Source of the DNA: Shewanella psychromarinicola
GTDB lineage: Bacteria > Pseudomonadota > Gammaproteobacteria > Enterobacterales > Shewanellaceae
Reading direction: 5' to 3'
DNA length: 64,000 bases
Assembly (NCBI RefSeq): GCF_003855155.1
Contig: NZ_CP034073.1
Coordinates: 992,001 to 1,056,000, forward strand
The notes under the pieces were generated by a model that searched no databases, was not told the DNA's origin, and saw nothing but the letters and a program-made list of their open reading frames with translations. The translations under genes were made by a program, and so were the position numbers. Positions 15,788 to 25,253 of this stretch are shown piece by piece (positions within the stretch are counted from its first letter, which is position 1; every line of letters starts with the position of its first letter).

Positions 15788-16981
15788 TTAGTAAAATGGG
15801 CTAGGATCAACATCGAGCATACTTGGCGATACACCTCGCTCAATATGTAATTCCGATTTAAATAGGTCAACCATGGTCACGTCGGTATAGCGCTTATACT
15901 TAATTGAATAAAAACACTTCACGATAGGATGCAACGCATCACGTCCCTTTGAGTCCCATACAATTCCAATACGGTGATCCGATAACTGAACTAATGAACC
16001 AACAGGATAAATACCCACGCAACGAATAAACTCATATACGAGCTTTTGATCAAGATGAAATGGCGTCAGGCTGATCATAATTTTAAATGCCGCCGCTGGG
16101 CTCATGGCCTCTTTGTAACAGCGAGTCGCAGTTAACGCATCAAAAATATCAACAATACAACTCATGCGTCCATGTTGAGGAAGTTGCTCGTCCTTAAGAC
16201 CATTAGGATAGCCACGACCATCGAGTTTTTCATGGTGCATTAAGCACACATCTTTGCTGACCTGTGATAGTCCTTTTGTTTCATTCATGATTTCAATTGC
16301 ATAGAATTGATGCAATTTAATGTGCTCAAATTCTTCCGGGGTTAACTTACCAGGCTTGTGCAATATTTCGTTATCGACTTTAATTTTGCCAATATCATGT
16401 AAAATACCGCCCACCGCCATTTGCTTGAGCAGTTCACGATCAAGGTTAAGGTGTTTGCCGAAGGTCACCAGTAAAAAGGCCACATTAATAGAATGTTCAA
16501 ATAAATAAGCATCTTTGGTGCGCAAAGCAGAAATACATTTAAAGGCATCTGCATCCCCCATAACCGACTCAATCATTTTATCGGCGACAGCTTCAAATTC
16601 ACCCACTTCGATGGCTTTACCACCGAAGGTTTCAGACATCACCTTTTTAATTAATCCTTTTGCTTCAGCAAGTAGCTTTTTAGCCTGCGCTTGCTGACCA
16701 TCTCGAGTTGCCGTCGCTTTACGCATCAATGGACGAATAGCTGAACTCGATCGATTGGATTTTTTTAACCCGCAGGTATCAGATGATCGCTCAATATCCA
16801 CCCACACAAACGCAATACTATTTTTTTTCAGTTTTAAAATTGCATCACGATGTTTGATTTGTCCGGGGTTACTAATAGCTACTTTGCTATACTGATGATC
16901 TATCGCCGAAACAAACATGCCTAAAGCAAGTTTATCGATAGGGATTTTGATGACATTGCTTGATTCAACAGAATCATTCAT
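15788..16981 (-). CDS. HD-GYP domain c-di-GMP phosphodiesterase with DUF3391
   Basis: A 397-residue cytoplasmic protein. Residues 10-140 form the DUF3391 N-terminal domain common in this group (IPIDKLALGMFVSAID). The HD-GYP domain follows with EHSINVAFL, GGILHDIGKIKV (HD motif) and HHEKLDGRGYPNGL (GYP motif), all intact. It should hydrolyse c-di-GMP. With the EAL protein at 13093 it makes two phosphodiesterases within 4 kb. It is transcribed singly, toward the DUF3034 remnant. Confidence 0.9.
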   Translation of the reverse strand: MNDSVESSNVIKIPIDKLALGMFVSAIDHQYSKVAISNPGQIKHRDAILKLKKNSIAFVWVDIERSSDTCGLKKSNRSSSAIRPLMRKATATRDGQQAQAKKLLAEAKGLIKKVMSETFGGKAIEVGEFEAVADKMIESVMGDADAFKCISALRTKDAYLFEHSINVAFLLVTFGKHLNLDRELLKQMAVGGILHDIGKIKVDNEILHKPGKLTPEEFEHIKLHQFYAIEIMNETKGLSQVSKDVCLMHHEKLDGRGYPNGLKDEQLPQHGRMSCIVDIFDALTATRCYKEAMSPAAAFKIMISLTPFHLDQKLVYEFIRCVGIYPVGSLVQLSDHRIGIVWDSKGRDALHPIVKCFYSIKYKRYTDVTMVDLFKSELHIERGVSPSMLDVDPSPFY

Positions 16982-17397
16982 TGTGCAAATTACTCCGGGA
17001 GGGAAAACTAAAAAGACGGCATCTTGATCACCTGACTACTGTTAGTATTTTGAACTATTTTACTGCATTCGCCTATTCATTTTGTGCCACTATTATCATT
17101 TCGTCACATAATTTATTATCAAACCTTTACACATCACTCAATGAATAGATGATTGTTTTATAGACATAATAATAAAAAGGGCACTTATGTCAGCGAGGAT
17201 ATATCTAAAGAGATAAGCGCTACATAAAGTAAAGCCAGAGTATCTTATCAACGGAATAAGCCACTAATATGTCATTATCGGCGGTTATTGATATTATATT
17301 AGCAATTAAGATCACACGATTTAACCTTGCTAATTGACACTATTTCATCACTTTATTACCGTATAGTCTGTTGCTGTTATACGTGAGGTATTTCTTT
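16982..17397. other. Intergenic region with divergent promoters; no gene seen
   Basis: This roughly 415-bp A/T-rich stretch separates the HD-GYP gene and menF, which diverge. I see no supported coding region and no recognisable RNA. Confidence 0.5.
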
Positions 17398-18753
17398 TTG
17401 GGCCACTTCTTTTCATCACAATTCAGTGAACTGATCACTAAGCTGAAACAGCTTAGTAAAGTGCCTGCTCGCGAATCCATAATTCAACTTTCGGTAGAAG
17501 CCCCTGCATTGCCTTTATTGTCTTGGTTAGCAGCACAAAACCAATACCCCAAAATATATTGGCATGGCAGAGATAGAGACGAAGATATCGCCGCTATTGG
17601 ATCATGTAAAAGTTTCTTTTTTAAAGACCAAGTTGACGATAATGACCTGGCAAAAATTTATCAACAACAGCGTAATAAAACCAGCCAACAAGACATTCGT
17701 TATTATGGCGGCCTGGCTTTTGACCGCACAGTAGAATGCTGGCCAGAATTTGGTCGCGCACACTTTATTTTACCGCGTATTGAGTTGCGCCGAAATAGTC
17801 GTACTCTCAAGATCCTCGTTAACCTAAACTTTGATGGCGTTGATCCCGACCAAGAAATTCAAGCGGCTATCGATGCCATTGAACGAGTACAAAAACCACA
17901 GCCTTTATCTCCACCCAATAAAATGAGCTTAATGGGTCGCAGTGATTTACCCAATTTTGAACGCTGGAAAGAGTTAGTAGAGCAAGTCACTCAGGCTAAT
18001 TTTAATCGCTCAACGCCTAAAGTGGTACTCTCTCGTCATACCCAAATTGATGTGAACGACGATATCGATCCTTGGACAGTACTGGCTTGCTGGCAAGGTC
18101 GCAATCCCAACAGTTTTCAATTTGGATTCCAATTTAGCCCTGAGCGCGCGTTTATTTCCTGTTCACCAGAACGCTTGTATTTACGTCGCCAACAAGAATT
18201 GTTTACCGAAGCGCTTGCGGGTACCACGGTACGGGGACTCAATCCTGAAGAAGATAATTCTCTGGCACAAGCATTATTAGATGACTCTAAAAACAGTCAT
18301 GAAAATCAGCTTGTTAGAAAGCACATCGTTGATGCGCTCACCCCATTAAGTCAGTATATAGGTGCCGACGAGAAGCCTAAAATTTTTAAACTGGATCATA
18401 TTCAACATTTACATCGCTCGATCAGGGCACAGCTAAGGCCTGGGGTAAACGATTTTGAATTACTGCGCGCGTTACATCCCACTCCTGCTGTCGGCGGCTT
18501 ACCACGCAATGCCGCATTGAACTTTATTCGTCAAAGAGAAGGTTATGCTAGAGGCTGGTATGCTGGGGCTTGTGGCTATTTAAATCACCATGAATCAGAA
18601 TTTTCAGTTGCGATTAGAAGTGCACTCATCGAGCCTAGAAGGATCAATTTATTTGCCGGAGCAGGCATAGTCGCCGGCTCAGATCCTGAGGCGGAATGGC
18701 AAGAACTGGAAAATAAATTAGCCACTGTACTGTCTATTTTGATCGACTTTTAA
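17398..18753 (+). CDS. menF: Isochorismate synthase MenF
   Basis: About 451 residues. The enzyme converts chorismate to isochorismate, the first step of menaquinone synthesis. The chorismate-binding domain shows the family motifs EALAGTTVRG, SHENQLV, HPTPAVGG, GWYAGACGYL, FSVAIRSALI and FAGAGIVAGSDPEAEWQE. The frame opens at TTG 17371, but TTG at 17398 has GAGG nine bases upstream, so I use that start; no ATG is available near the N-terminus. Menaquinone is the main anaerobic quinone in Shewanella and would feed the cytochrome-linked reductase described at 3345-5247. Confidence 0.9.
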   Translation: MGHFFSSQFSELITKLKQLSKVPARESIIQLSVEAPALPLLSWLAAQNQYPKIYWHGRDRDEDIAAIGSCKSFFFKDQVDDNDLAKIYQQQRNKTSQQDIRYYGGLAFDRTVECWPEFGRAHFILPRIELRRNSRTLKILVNLNFDGVDPDQEIQAAIDAIERVQKPQPLSPPNKMSLMGRSDLPNFERWKELVEQVTQANFNRSTPKVVLSRHTQIDVNDDIDPWTVLACWQGRNPNSFQFGFQFSPERAFISCSPERLYLRRQQELFTEALAGTTVRGLNPEEDNSLAQALLDDSKNSHENQLVRKHIVDALTPLSQYIGADEKPKIFKLDHIQHLHRSIRAQLRPGVNDFELLRALHPTPAVGGLPRNAALNFIRQREGYARGWYAGACGYLNHHESEFSVAIRSALIEPRRINLFAGAGIVAGSDPEAEWQELENKLATVLSILIDF

Positions 18754-18781
18754 TATCCCTCAGCTTACTGATGCTTATCTC

Positions 18782-19033
18782 ATTAACCGCAACTTGGGTT
18801 TATAGATGAGATAAGTAAGCTAACATTAAAATATGTCACCTCTTTAAGTCACATTTGACATGTGTTTTGCTAATAAGGCGCCTTCACCAGTTAATAGCGG
18901 TGTTAATAGCAGTGTTAATAGCGGTATTAATAGCTGCGTCATTAGCCGGTCTGTTGCAAGTCAATTCCACATCGTTAGCAGAACAAAGAGCTTGTTGGTA
19001 AGCGCTTATGATCTCGAGTTGAGGTGACTTAAC
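18782..19033 (+). repeat. Intergenic repeat family, copy A
   Basis: The left end, ATTAACCGCAACTTGGGTTT then GATGAGATAAGTAAGC, aligns with copy B at 29347. Shared internal landmarks are TTTGCTAATAAGGC and CTGTTGCAAGTCAAT. The right end carries CGAGTTGAGGTGACTTAACC. The ends are roughly inverted repeats of each other (TAACC..CAACT and AGTTGAGG..TTAACC). It holds no transposase. It lies between menF and yhhQ. Confidence 0.6.
18891..18938 (+). repeat. Four 12-bp tandem repeats within repeat copy A
   Basis: TTAATAGCGGTG, TTAATAGCAGTG, TTAATAGCGGTA and TTAATAGCTGCG follow each other directly. The other copies of the element lack this array, so it expanded locally. Confidence 0.8.
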
Positions 19034-19257
19034 CTCGACGATATCTTTCGCTTGTGCAAAGCCCATGCTATTATCCTGCCCCCGTGGCTGCTAACACTTA
19101 TGTATTGCCTTGAAAAGGGTGGACTAACAGGTGAATTTAACGCCAGCACTGCCAATAAACTAAAATAATAATATTCTCTATAACAGACATTAGCTTATCT
19201 GTTTAACGGTGGCTAAATAGCCTCGTTAGCACAGGCCAAGACTGTTAACCAAATTAA

Positions 19258-19297
19258 TAGCGGGTTCCCTCACCCCGCGCTAACCCAATTAAAAAGG
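19258..19297 (+). promoter_or_regulatory. preQ1-I riboswitch
   Basis: GCGGG and CCCGC (19260-19264 and 19274-19278) form the P1 stem around the loop TTCCCTCAC. The tail GCTAACCCAATTAAAAAGG follows and includes the Shine-Dalgarno of yhhQ. Stem, C-rich loop and an A-rich CTAAC tail ending in the ribosome site are the compact preQ1-I pseudoknot architecture. It sits 7 bp before a queuosine-precursor transporter gene, which is the expected target, so binding of preQ1 should block translation. Confidence 0.75.
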
Positions 19298-19304
19298 CCA
19301 CAAT

Positions 19305-19985
19305 ATGTTGACGTTAACCCAGGCGAAATATCGCCGAGCACTGATGTTATTAGTCAGTTTTCACATCTTAATTATTTGCGCAAGTAACTACCTCGTTCAA
19401 CTGCCATTTCAGCTATTTAGCTACCACACCACTTGGGGTGCGTTTAGCTTTCCATTTGTATACTTAGCAACCGACTTAACCGTTAGAATTTTTGGTCAGC
19501 GAGCCGCAAGAGGCATTATCGTCAAAGCCATGATACCGGCACTCGTGGTGTCGTATTTAGTGGGAGTATTGTTTCATCAAGGCCAATTACAATCATTTTC
19601 GGCTTTAGCAGAATGGAATAATTTCGTGTTTCGTATCGCTTTTGCCAGCTTTGTGGCTTACTTAATTGGCCAGTTAATGGACATCACAGTATTTGCTAAA
19701 TTACGTCAAGCCAAAGCGTGGTGGGTCGCACCAGCGGCATCGACGCTAATCGGTAATTTAGTGGATACCTTAGTGTTCTTTAGCATAGCGTTTTATGCCT
19801 CGAATGATCCCTTTATGGCAACTCATTGGCCAGAAATTGCCACTGTCGACTACGTCTTTAAGCTTATAGTGAGCCTAGGTTTGTTTTTACCGGCATATGG
19901 CGTGTTATTAAAAGTACTGCAAGACAAGATTTTACTTAATGCAGCCACCAATAATGACAATGTTGTTATCCAAGTATCCAAATAA
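19305..19985 (+). CDS. yhhQ: Queuosine precursor transporter YhhQ (VUT family)
   Basis: A 226-residue inner-membrane protein with about six segments. Family features are CASNYLVQLPFQLFSYHTTWGAF near the start, PFVYLATDLTVRIFG, and SFVAYLIGQLMDITVFAKLR. YhhQ takes up preQ0/preQ1, precursors of the tRNA base queuosine. The length is close to the E. coli protein. The start at 19305 is fixed by AAAAAGG, which also forms the 3' part of the preQ1-I riboswitch. Confidence 0.92.
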   Translation: MLTLTQAKYRRALMLLVSFHILIICASNYLVQLPFQLFSYHTTWGAFSFPFVYLATDLTVRIFGQRAARGIIVKAMIPALVVSYLVGVLFHQGQLQSFSALAEWNNFVFRIAFASFVAYLIGQLMDITVFAKLRQAKAWWVAPAASTLIGNLVDTLVFFSIAFYASNDPFMATHWPEIATVDYVFKLIVSLGLFLPAYGVLLKVLQDKILLNAATNNDNVVIQVSK

Positions 19986-20428
19986 TCATCATGACTCTTT
20001 AATGATGGCGAGATGAGTACAAGCAACTGTCGGCTTCAATAGCTGGGCCGGCGGTGTGCTTTACTCATTCAACGTTTACCACACTTGCGACAGATGCAAT
20101 GACGCCGATTGTTATCTGGACTCCCCGTCAAAGAATACCTTAGGTTATCTGAAGCCGATTGACACTCATATTCGCCCTACACCTCAGGAATGAGCTAGTG
20201 CTAGTTAGGTTAATGATAAGAGTAAACCACAAAAGTCCACATTCTCTTTGAAGCGAGAACAACCTTTAAGGCCATAATAACCGCGTGAAAGACTCTCATT
20301 CTATAGCGCACATCTAAATATCTACCAATATGAAAGTGATATATAAAATAATTACCCTAATAATCATAGGCTAAAGAGAACTTTTTCGTTTATTGAATAT
20401 AAAGAGTAGATTAATCATGATAAGCACT
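19986..20428. other. Intergenic stretch upstream of RyhB; no gene seen
   Basis: No coding region is supported. Two distant words, TCGGCTTCA (about 20030) and TGAAGCCGA (about 20152), are inverted copies roughly 110 bp apart; their meaning is unknown. Confidence 0.4.
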
Positions 20429-20460
20429 TGCAAATACAAATGAGAATGATTACTATTAAT
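20429..20460 (+). promoter_or_regulatory. RyhB promoter with Fur box
   Basis: TTGCAA (20429-20434) and TACTAT/ACTATT near 20451-20457 form a plausible -35/-10 pair. Overlapping them, AAATGAGAATGATTACTATT resembles the Fur consensus GATAATGATAATCATTATC. Iron-loaded Fur would repress transcription. Confidence 0.7.
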
Positions 20461-20462
20461 GC

Positions 20463-20582
20463 GCGTTCCAAAACTCGGTTAATCATTAAAGACTTCATCA
20501 CCTTTAATTGGTTTTCAGAGTTCGCAAGCACGACATTGCTCACACACTCTTTGTGGCCGGGTTAATCACCCGGCTTTTTTTT
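20463..20582 (+). ncRNA. ryhB: Iron-responsive small RNA RyhB
   Basis: The conserved RyhB core AAGCACGACATTGCTCACA is present at 20526-20544, identical to my recollection of the E. coli RNA over this stretch. A Rho-independent terminator follows: GCCGGGT and ACCCGGC (20556-20574) and eight T. A Fur box overlaps the promoter. The 5' end is estimated. RyhB pairs through Hfq with mRNAs of iron-using proteins under iron starvation. It lies between yhhQ and the convergent sensor kinase gene. Confidence 0.9.
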
Positions 20583-20595
20583 GGCTGATTTTAGG

Positions 20596-22743
20596 TTAGC
20601 TATTGAATCCATCACCAAAATGCAAGCCTTCATATGGCCCAAGCTGTTGATAATCTTTAGCATTATGATAAAGCCCAATGGTAAATATAGTCCCTTTTCC
20701 TACCGTCGAATTGACTTCGATCGTACCACCAAGCCGTTTAATAATGCCATAACTCAGAGAAAGACCTAAACCGGTACCATCTTTACGCGTGGTATAAAAT
20801 GGATCAAAGATACGACTCAAATCTTCTTTAGTAATACCTATCCCTTCATCTTCCACTTCAATTTTTACGCCTATAGGTTTGCCCTCTTCCAACCAGTCGT
20901 ATGTTCGTAGCCAAATCCGGCCTTTATTTTCAATAGCATGAGCAGCATTAACCATTAAGTTAATGAGAACTTGTAATAGTTGAGGTCGATTGACTTCAAC
21001 CGATCCCGTCGCGGTGAATTCCTTGATAAGCGTCACTTCTTGTTGCTCAATAGAATGGCGTGCTAATAACAGCATTTCTTCAACTATTTGCGTCACCGGT
21101 TGTAACGTAATAGGTGCATTGAACTCACCAGGACGACTGTATTGCAACAGGCTTCGGATAATCGTAGTGATCCGACCCACTTGTTGGATCACCAACTCGA
21201 TTTCTTCTTCTACCACAGTCGCATTGTCACCAAGCTCAGCTTTTAATAACTCCATGTTGCCCAAGATAACCGCAGTAGGATTGTTGATTTCGTGGGCAAT
21301 ACCGGCAATCAGTTCTCCTAATGCGGTGAGTTTTTCGTTAGTGACGAGTTGTTGTCTGGTCGCATGCAATAATGCGACATTACGTTCAAGTTCCTCGGTT
21401 TTATCTTGCAAACTGCGGGTACGCTGTTCCACTTTAATCTCAAGTTGCTCTGCAGCAGCTTGAATTTGGGCATTACGCCGCTGCAACTGATCAAGCATGC
21501 TGTCAAATTGCTCCGCTAAATGAGCCAGCTCATTCTCGCCATTTATGTCTAATTTACCAATTCTGACATTTCGCCCTGACTGAACGGCAGTAACAACTTG
21601 ATGAATATGTTCAATCGGTTGCAATAAGCTATTCGCGCCTCGGTACACTAAAAAACCTGAGATCAATAACACCAGAACTAAAATGGTACCTAATTCAATA
21701 ATATTGAGTAAATAATTATGTAAAAATGGCGATTCAGAAAATCCAGCATAAACCATCCCAATCCTTTGGCCGCGAACATCTCGTAAAGGTAGGTAACCCG
21801 AGATATACCAATCATTAAATACAAAGGCTCGATTTATCCACGTTTGCCCTTCAATCAATACTTGTTGATATACCTCATCAGAAACGAGTGTTCCTAGCGC
21901 TCTATTGGGTTTTTGATTTTCTTTCGGAAACAGCTCCATTGGCACATTGGTGCTAATGCGAATATTATCTAAAAAAAGGGTTACGGTACCAATTGAGCGT
22001 TCGGGTAAGGTCCCTTTGGCGTAGACTAAATCACGGATATGATCGACGATAATAGTATTATGATTAAACAGCATACCGCCGTCCAAATACCAAAATACAT
22101 TTCCAGACTGGTCAGCTATGGGTAATAAGGTTCGGCTTAATAAGCCGCGTGTTTCAATACTTTTTTTAGGTTGCTTGGCATGCGAGGTCGGGATCAGCGT
22201 AATTTGAGCCTGCGTTGCTAAACTTGAATTAATTCTTTGGAGACGTTTGGCAGGCAAGACCATCAAACCCGACAACACCTTCTGTTCGGTTTGGTGTAAC
22301 ATCAAACGTAAGTCTGGGTCGGCGGCGGCATCTGCAACACTAATTAAGCGTAAGAAATCTAATCCTAATGTTTGCTGTTGCTGTGCTAATAGCATATTTA
22401 ATGCACTAATTGCATTGGGATTAGGTTGTTGCTCACTGTGTTTTAGTAACCTAAATGCATGTTGAAAATCCCATGATTCACTTATCGAATCTAATTGTTC
22501 TTGTTGCCTTTCCTGCATTTGCATTAAGGTACTATTGGCCACAACCAAGTCAGCGTTCACTTTCATGAACAATTGCTTGCCTGTATATATTACATTCCAA
22601 TAAATCGTAATAAACACCAAACTAACCAAGGTTAATAAAATAGGCAGTGATGTCAAAAACAAGATCCGATAACGTACTTTAGCTTGCATTTGCTGCCAAC
22701 TAAGACCGAAAACTCGTGTAAAAATACCAGTAGAATGCACCAC
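20596..22743 (-). CDS. Membrane sensor histidine kinase with double-Cache-like sensor
   Basis: A 715-residue inner-membrane kinase. A membrane segment at residues about 28-50 and another near LGTILVLVLLISGFLVYRGA (about 350-370) enclose a periplasmic sensor region. A HAMP linker and a coiled coil (IQAAAEQLEIKVEQRTRSLQ) follow. The phospho-acceptor His is in GIAHEINNPTAVILGN. The ATPase has N-box NLMVNAAHAI, DEGIGI, FDPFYTTRKDGTGLGLS and a final G box. The gene starts 2 bp after its response regulator, so they are one operon. The signal is unknown; tungstate or oxyanion sensing is suggested only by the neighbouring tup operon. Confidence 0.9.
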   Translation of the reverse strand: MVHSTGIFTRVFGLSWQQMQAKVRYRILFLTSLPILLTLVSLVFITIYWNVIYTGKQLFMKVNADLVVANSTLMQMQERQQEQLDSISESWDFQHAFRLLKHSEQQPNPNAISALNMLLAQQQQTLGLDFLRLISVADAAADPDLRLMLHQTEQKVLSGLMVLPAKRLQRINSSLATQAQITLIPTSHAKQPKKSIETRGLLSRTLLPIADQSGNVFWYLDGGMLFNHNTIIVDHIRDLVYAKGTLPERSIGTVTLFLDNIRISTNVPMELFPKENQKPNRALGTLVSDEVYQQVLIEGQTWINRAFVFNDWYISGYLPLRDVRGQRIGMVYAGFSESPFLHNYLLNIIELGTILVLVLLISGFLVYRGANSLLQPIEHIHQVVTAVQSGRNVRIGKLDINGENELAHLAEQFDSMLDQLQRRNAQIQAAAEQLEIKVEQRTRSLQDKTEELERNVALLHATRQQLVTNEKLTALGELIAGIAHEINNPTAVILGNMELLKAELGDNATVVEEEIELVIQQVGRITTIIRSLLQYSRPGEFNAPITLQPVTQIVEEMLLLARHSIEQQEVTLIKEFTATGSVEVNRPQLLQVLINLMVNAAHAIENKGRIWLRTYDWLEEGKPIGVKIEVEDEGIGITKEDLSRIFDPFYTTRKDGTGLGLSLSYGIIKRLGGTIEVNSTVGKGTIFTIGLYHNAKDYQQLGPYEGLHFGDGFNS

Positions 22744-22745
22744 GT

Positions 22746-24134
22746 TTATTCTTCCTCAAGACCTTCGTTTTCGTGACTAAACCAATCTTTAAATTTTCGA
22801 TCTAAGGTTTTTCGAGACACACCTAAATCCCGCGCCGCGGCAGACTTATTACCATTATGGCTATCAACCACTTTGGTGACATGTTGTTTTTCAACTTCTT
22901 TTAACGGCCAATTTAGCGGGTAACCCATAGCATCATTAACCACAACGGACACAGGTTTTTTCCAATATTCAGCAGGTGGTTTTCCTAATAAAATACAACG
23001 CTCAATCATATTACGCAGTTCACGAATGTTACCAGGCCAATCATGTTGCTGGAGTACTTGTAGATCTTCATGGCTCCATATGACATCTTTAATCCCTAAT
23101 TCTTGTGATAATTGTAGGGTAAAAAAGTGAGTAAGCTCAACGACATCTTCTGGCCTTGATCGCAAAGAAGGAATAACCATATTTAATACATTCAAGCGAT
23201 AAAATAGATCACGTCTGAAACGGCCAGCTTCAACTTCATCGATCAATAAGCGGTTAGTGGCGGCAATGACGCGTACATTAATATCGATTTCTTTTTCACT
23301 TCCCACAGGACGGATGGCTCGCTGTTCAAGCACCCTCAGTAAGGCAGTTTGCATATTCATCGGCATTTCGCCTATTTCATCCAAGAATATCGTGCCACCT
23401 GAGGCATAGCTAAATAACCCTTCACGATTGCCTTTGGCCCCGGTAAACGCTCCCGCAGTATGACCGAACAGTTCACTGGCCAATAATTCAGGGGCTATTG
23501 CACCACAGTTTACCGGGACAAATGCACCACTTCGGCCACTAAGTTGATGCAATTGTCTGGCCACCAGCTCTTTGCCTGTGCCAGATTCGCCTTCAATTAA
23601 TACTACGGCGTTAGTCGGAGCAATACGTTCAATAACTTCTTTGACATCGCGAATGGCTTCACTGTTGCCAATAATGGTGGATGATTGTCCGTGCGACAAT
23701 TCGCGCCTTAACATAAAATTTTCGCGCTTAAGCAAGCGTTTTTCTATACAACGATCGACGGCGGTTATCATTTGCTCTAAGTGAAAAGGCTTCATAATAA
23801 AGTCAGATGCACCAGCACGTAATGCTTTGATTGCCACATCCATATCGGCGTAACCGGTCATAAAAATAATATCTGATTGGCGCTCGGGATCATTGAGAGC
23901 TTCATGCCATTCAATACCAGAGCGATCGGGCAATCGAATATCAACAATCAGTAAATCGAAATGGCCGTGACTGCGTAGCTCTTCTGCTTGGGCTATTGTG
24001 GAGGCGGTTTCAACCAGCGCAAACTTCTTTGACAAGGCTTTCATCAAAAAACTACGCATACCAGGCTCATCATCAACGATAAGTACTGACATTGTGGTCT
24101 TGCTTACTGGGGACATATGCTCATCGGGACTCAT
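22746..24134 (-). CDS. NtrC-type sigma-54 response regulator
   Basis: A receiver domain comes first (VLIVDDEPGM; phospho-Asp in DLLIVDIRLPD; FMTGYAD; FIMKPF). The AAA+ domain has [15 protein letters not shown], the GAFTGA sigma-54 loop and GGTIFLDEIGEMP. A Fis-like helix-turn-helix ends it (NKSAAARDLGVSRKTLDRKF). The frame opens at 24194, but the first 20 residues are atypical. I prefer Met at 24134; Met at 24116 or just before SVLIVDDE are also possible. It is transcribed before the kinase gene and is divergent from tupA, which it might activate. Confidence 0.88.
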   Translation of the reverse strand: MSPDEHMSPVSKTTMSVLIVDDEPGMRSFLMKALSKKFALVETASTIAQAEELRSHGHFDLLIVDIRLPDRSGIEWHEALNDPERQSDIIFMTGYADMDVAIKALRAGASDFIMKPFHLEQMITAVDRCIEKRLLKRENFMLRRELSHGQSSTIIGNSEAIRDVKEVIERIAPTNAVVLIEGESGTGKELVARQLHQLSGRSGAFVPVNCGAIAPELLASELFGHTAGAFTGAKGNREGLFSYASGGTIFLDEIGEMPMNMQTALLRVLEQRAIRPVGSEKEIDINVRVIAATNRLLIDEVEAGRFRRDLFYRLNVLNMVIPSLRSRPEDVVELTHFFTLQLSQELGIKDVIWSHEDLQVLQQHDWPGNIRELRNMIERCILLGKPPAEYWKKPVSVVVNDAMGYPLNWPLKEVEKQHVTKVVDSHNGNKSAAARDLGVSRKTLDRKFKDWFSHENEGLEEE

Positions 24135-24428
24135 AAATGGACTCTTATTTGGACATTTTGACGCGCTTTGCCAATACTGTAGCACTGAATGCAAATGACT
24201 TGGTCACTATGAACCATAGAAAAGTGATCATGGGACAATTTGTCTATCATAAATAATTAAAGCTTGGGAGCAAGTTCACAGTTTCAGTTTTATGCGTGAA
24301 CTCTATTTGCATTAACACTGCTTGGCATCTAACTTGCTTATTGCATTGGTAATTAAGCAAAATGGCTTAATATTTTGTACATTGATTCACGATGGACATC
24401 ACGACTATTAATATATCAAGGAGCGGCA

Positions 24429-25253
24429 ATGTTAAAACTCAAAGCAAGCGCTAGTATTCTGTTAGCGGCATCAGTACTCAGCGGAGCAATGTTCAGTCCT
24501 ACGGCACTCGCAAATGACGTGATCAAATTAGCGACCACGACCAGTACTGAAAACTCAGGATTACTCGGCGCCTTGTTACCTAAATTTGAAGCTGAATCGG
24601 GCTACAGTGTGCAGGTGATTGCAACGGGTACGGGTAAAGCGTTGAAGCTGGCAACTCAGGGAGATGTTGATGTAGTGATGACTCATGCCCCTGCGGCCGA
24701 AGCAAAATTTGTCGCTGACGGTTACGGTATTGAGCCTCGCGGGATCATGGAAAATGATTTCGTTGTATTAGGACCGCTAGATGATCCTGCTGCAATAAAG
24801 TCGAGCAAAAACGTGACTGAAGCATTCAGCAAAATCGCTCATAAGCCAAGTACATTTGTATCCCGTGGTGATAACTCTGGCACTAACATGAAAGAATTAA
24901 TCATTTGGAAAAATGCGGGCGTTAAACCTGAATTTAACGGCTATACTTCTGTTGGCCAAGGTATGGGTAAAACCTTATTAATGGCCAATGAATTACAAGC
25001 TTATACGTTAGCAGATCGCGGTACGTATATTGCTTATAAAGCTAAACTCGATCTTAATATTAGCTTTGAAGGCGGCGCAGAATTGGCTAACCCTTACCAA
25101 ATCATGTTGATCAATCCAGCAAAATACCCAGATTTAAATCATAAAGGTGCAAGAGCATTAAGCGATTGGTTTATCAGTCCTGCTACGCAAACATTGATTA
25201 ATAATTATAAAGTCCAAGGAGAGCAATTGTTTAAGGCAACTTATAAAAAATGA
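24429..25253 (+). CDS. tupA: Tungstate ABC transporter substrate-binding protein TupA
   Basis: A 274-residue periplasmic protein with a signal peptide ending TALA-N. The TupA fingerprint is clear: LATTTSTENSGLLGALLP, ATGTGKALKLATQGDVDVV, FVVLGP.DDP, FVSRGDNSGTNMKE, and ANELQAYTLADRGTYIA. It captures tungstate, with a fold related to ModA/PstS but a distinct TTTST motif. ATG at 24429 is preceded by AAGGAG. Its stop overlaps the tupB start by four bases. Confidence 0.93.
   Translation: MLKLKASASILLAASVLSGAMFSPTALANDVIKLATTTSTENSGLLGALLPKFEAESGYSVQVIATGTGKALKLATQGDVDVVMTHAPAAEAKFVADGYGIEPRGIMENDFVVLGPLDDPAAIKSSKNVTEAFSKIAHKPSTFVSRGDNSGTNMKELIIWKNAGVKPEFNGYTSVGQGMGKTLLMANELQAYTLADRGTYIAYKAKLDLNISFEGGAELANPYQIMLINPAKYPDLNHKGARALSDWFISPATQTLINNYKVQGEQLFKATYKK

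Noticed and set aside
18884..19066. Open frame of 60 codons with an INTAINTA repeat
   Set aside because: It lies inside an intergenic repeat copy, and the peptide repeat only reflects the 12-bp tandem array.
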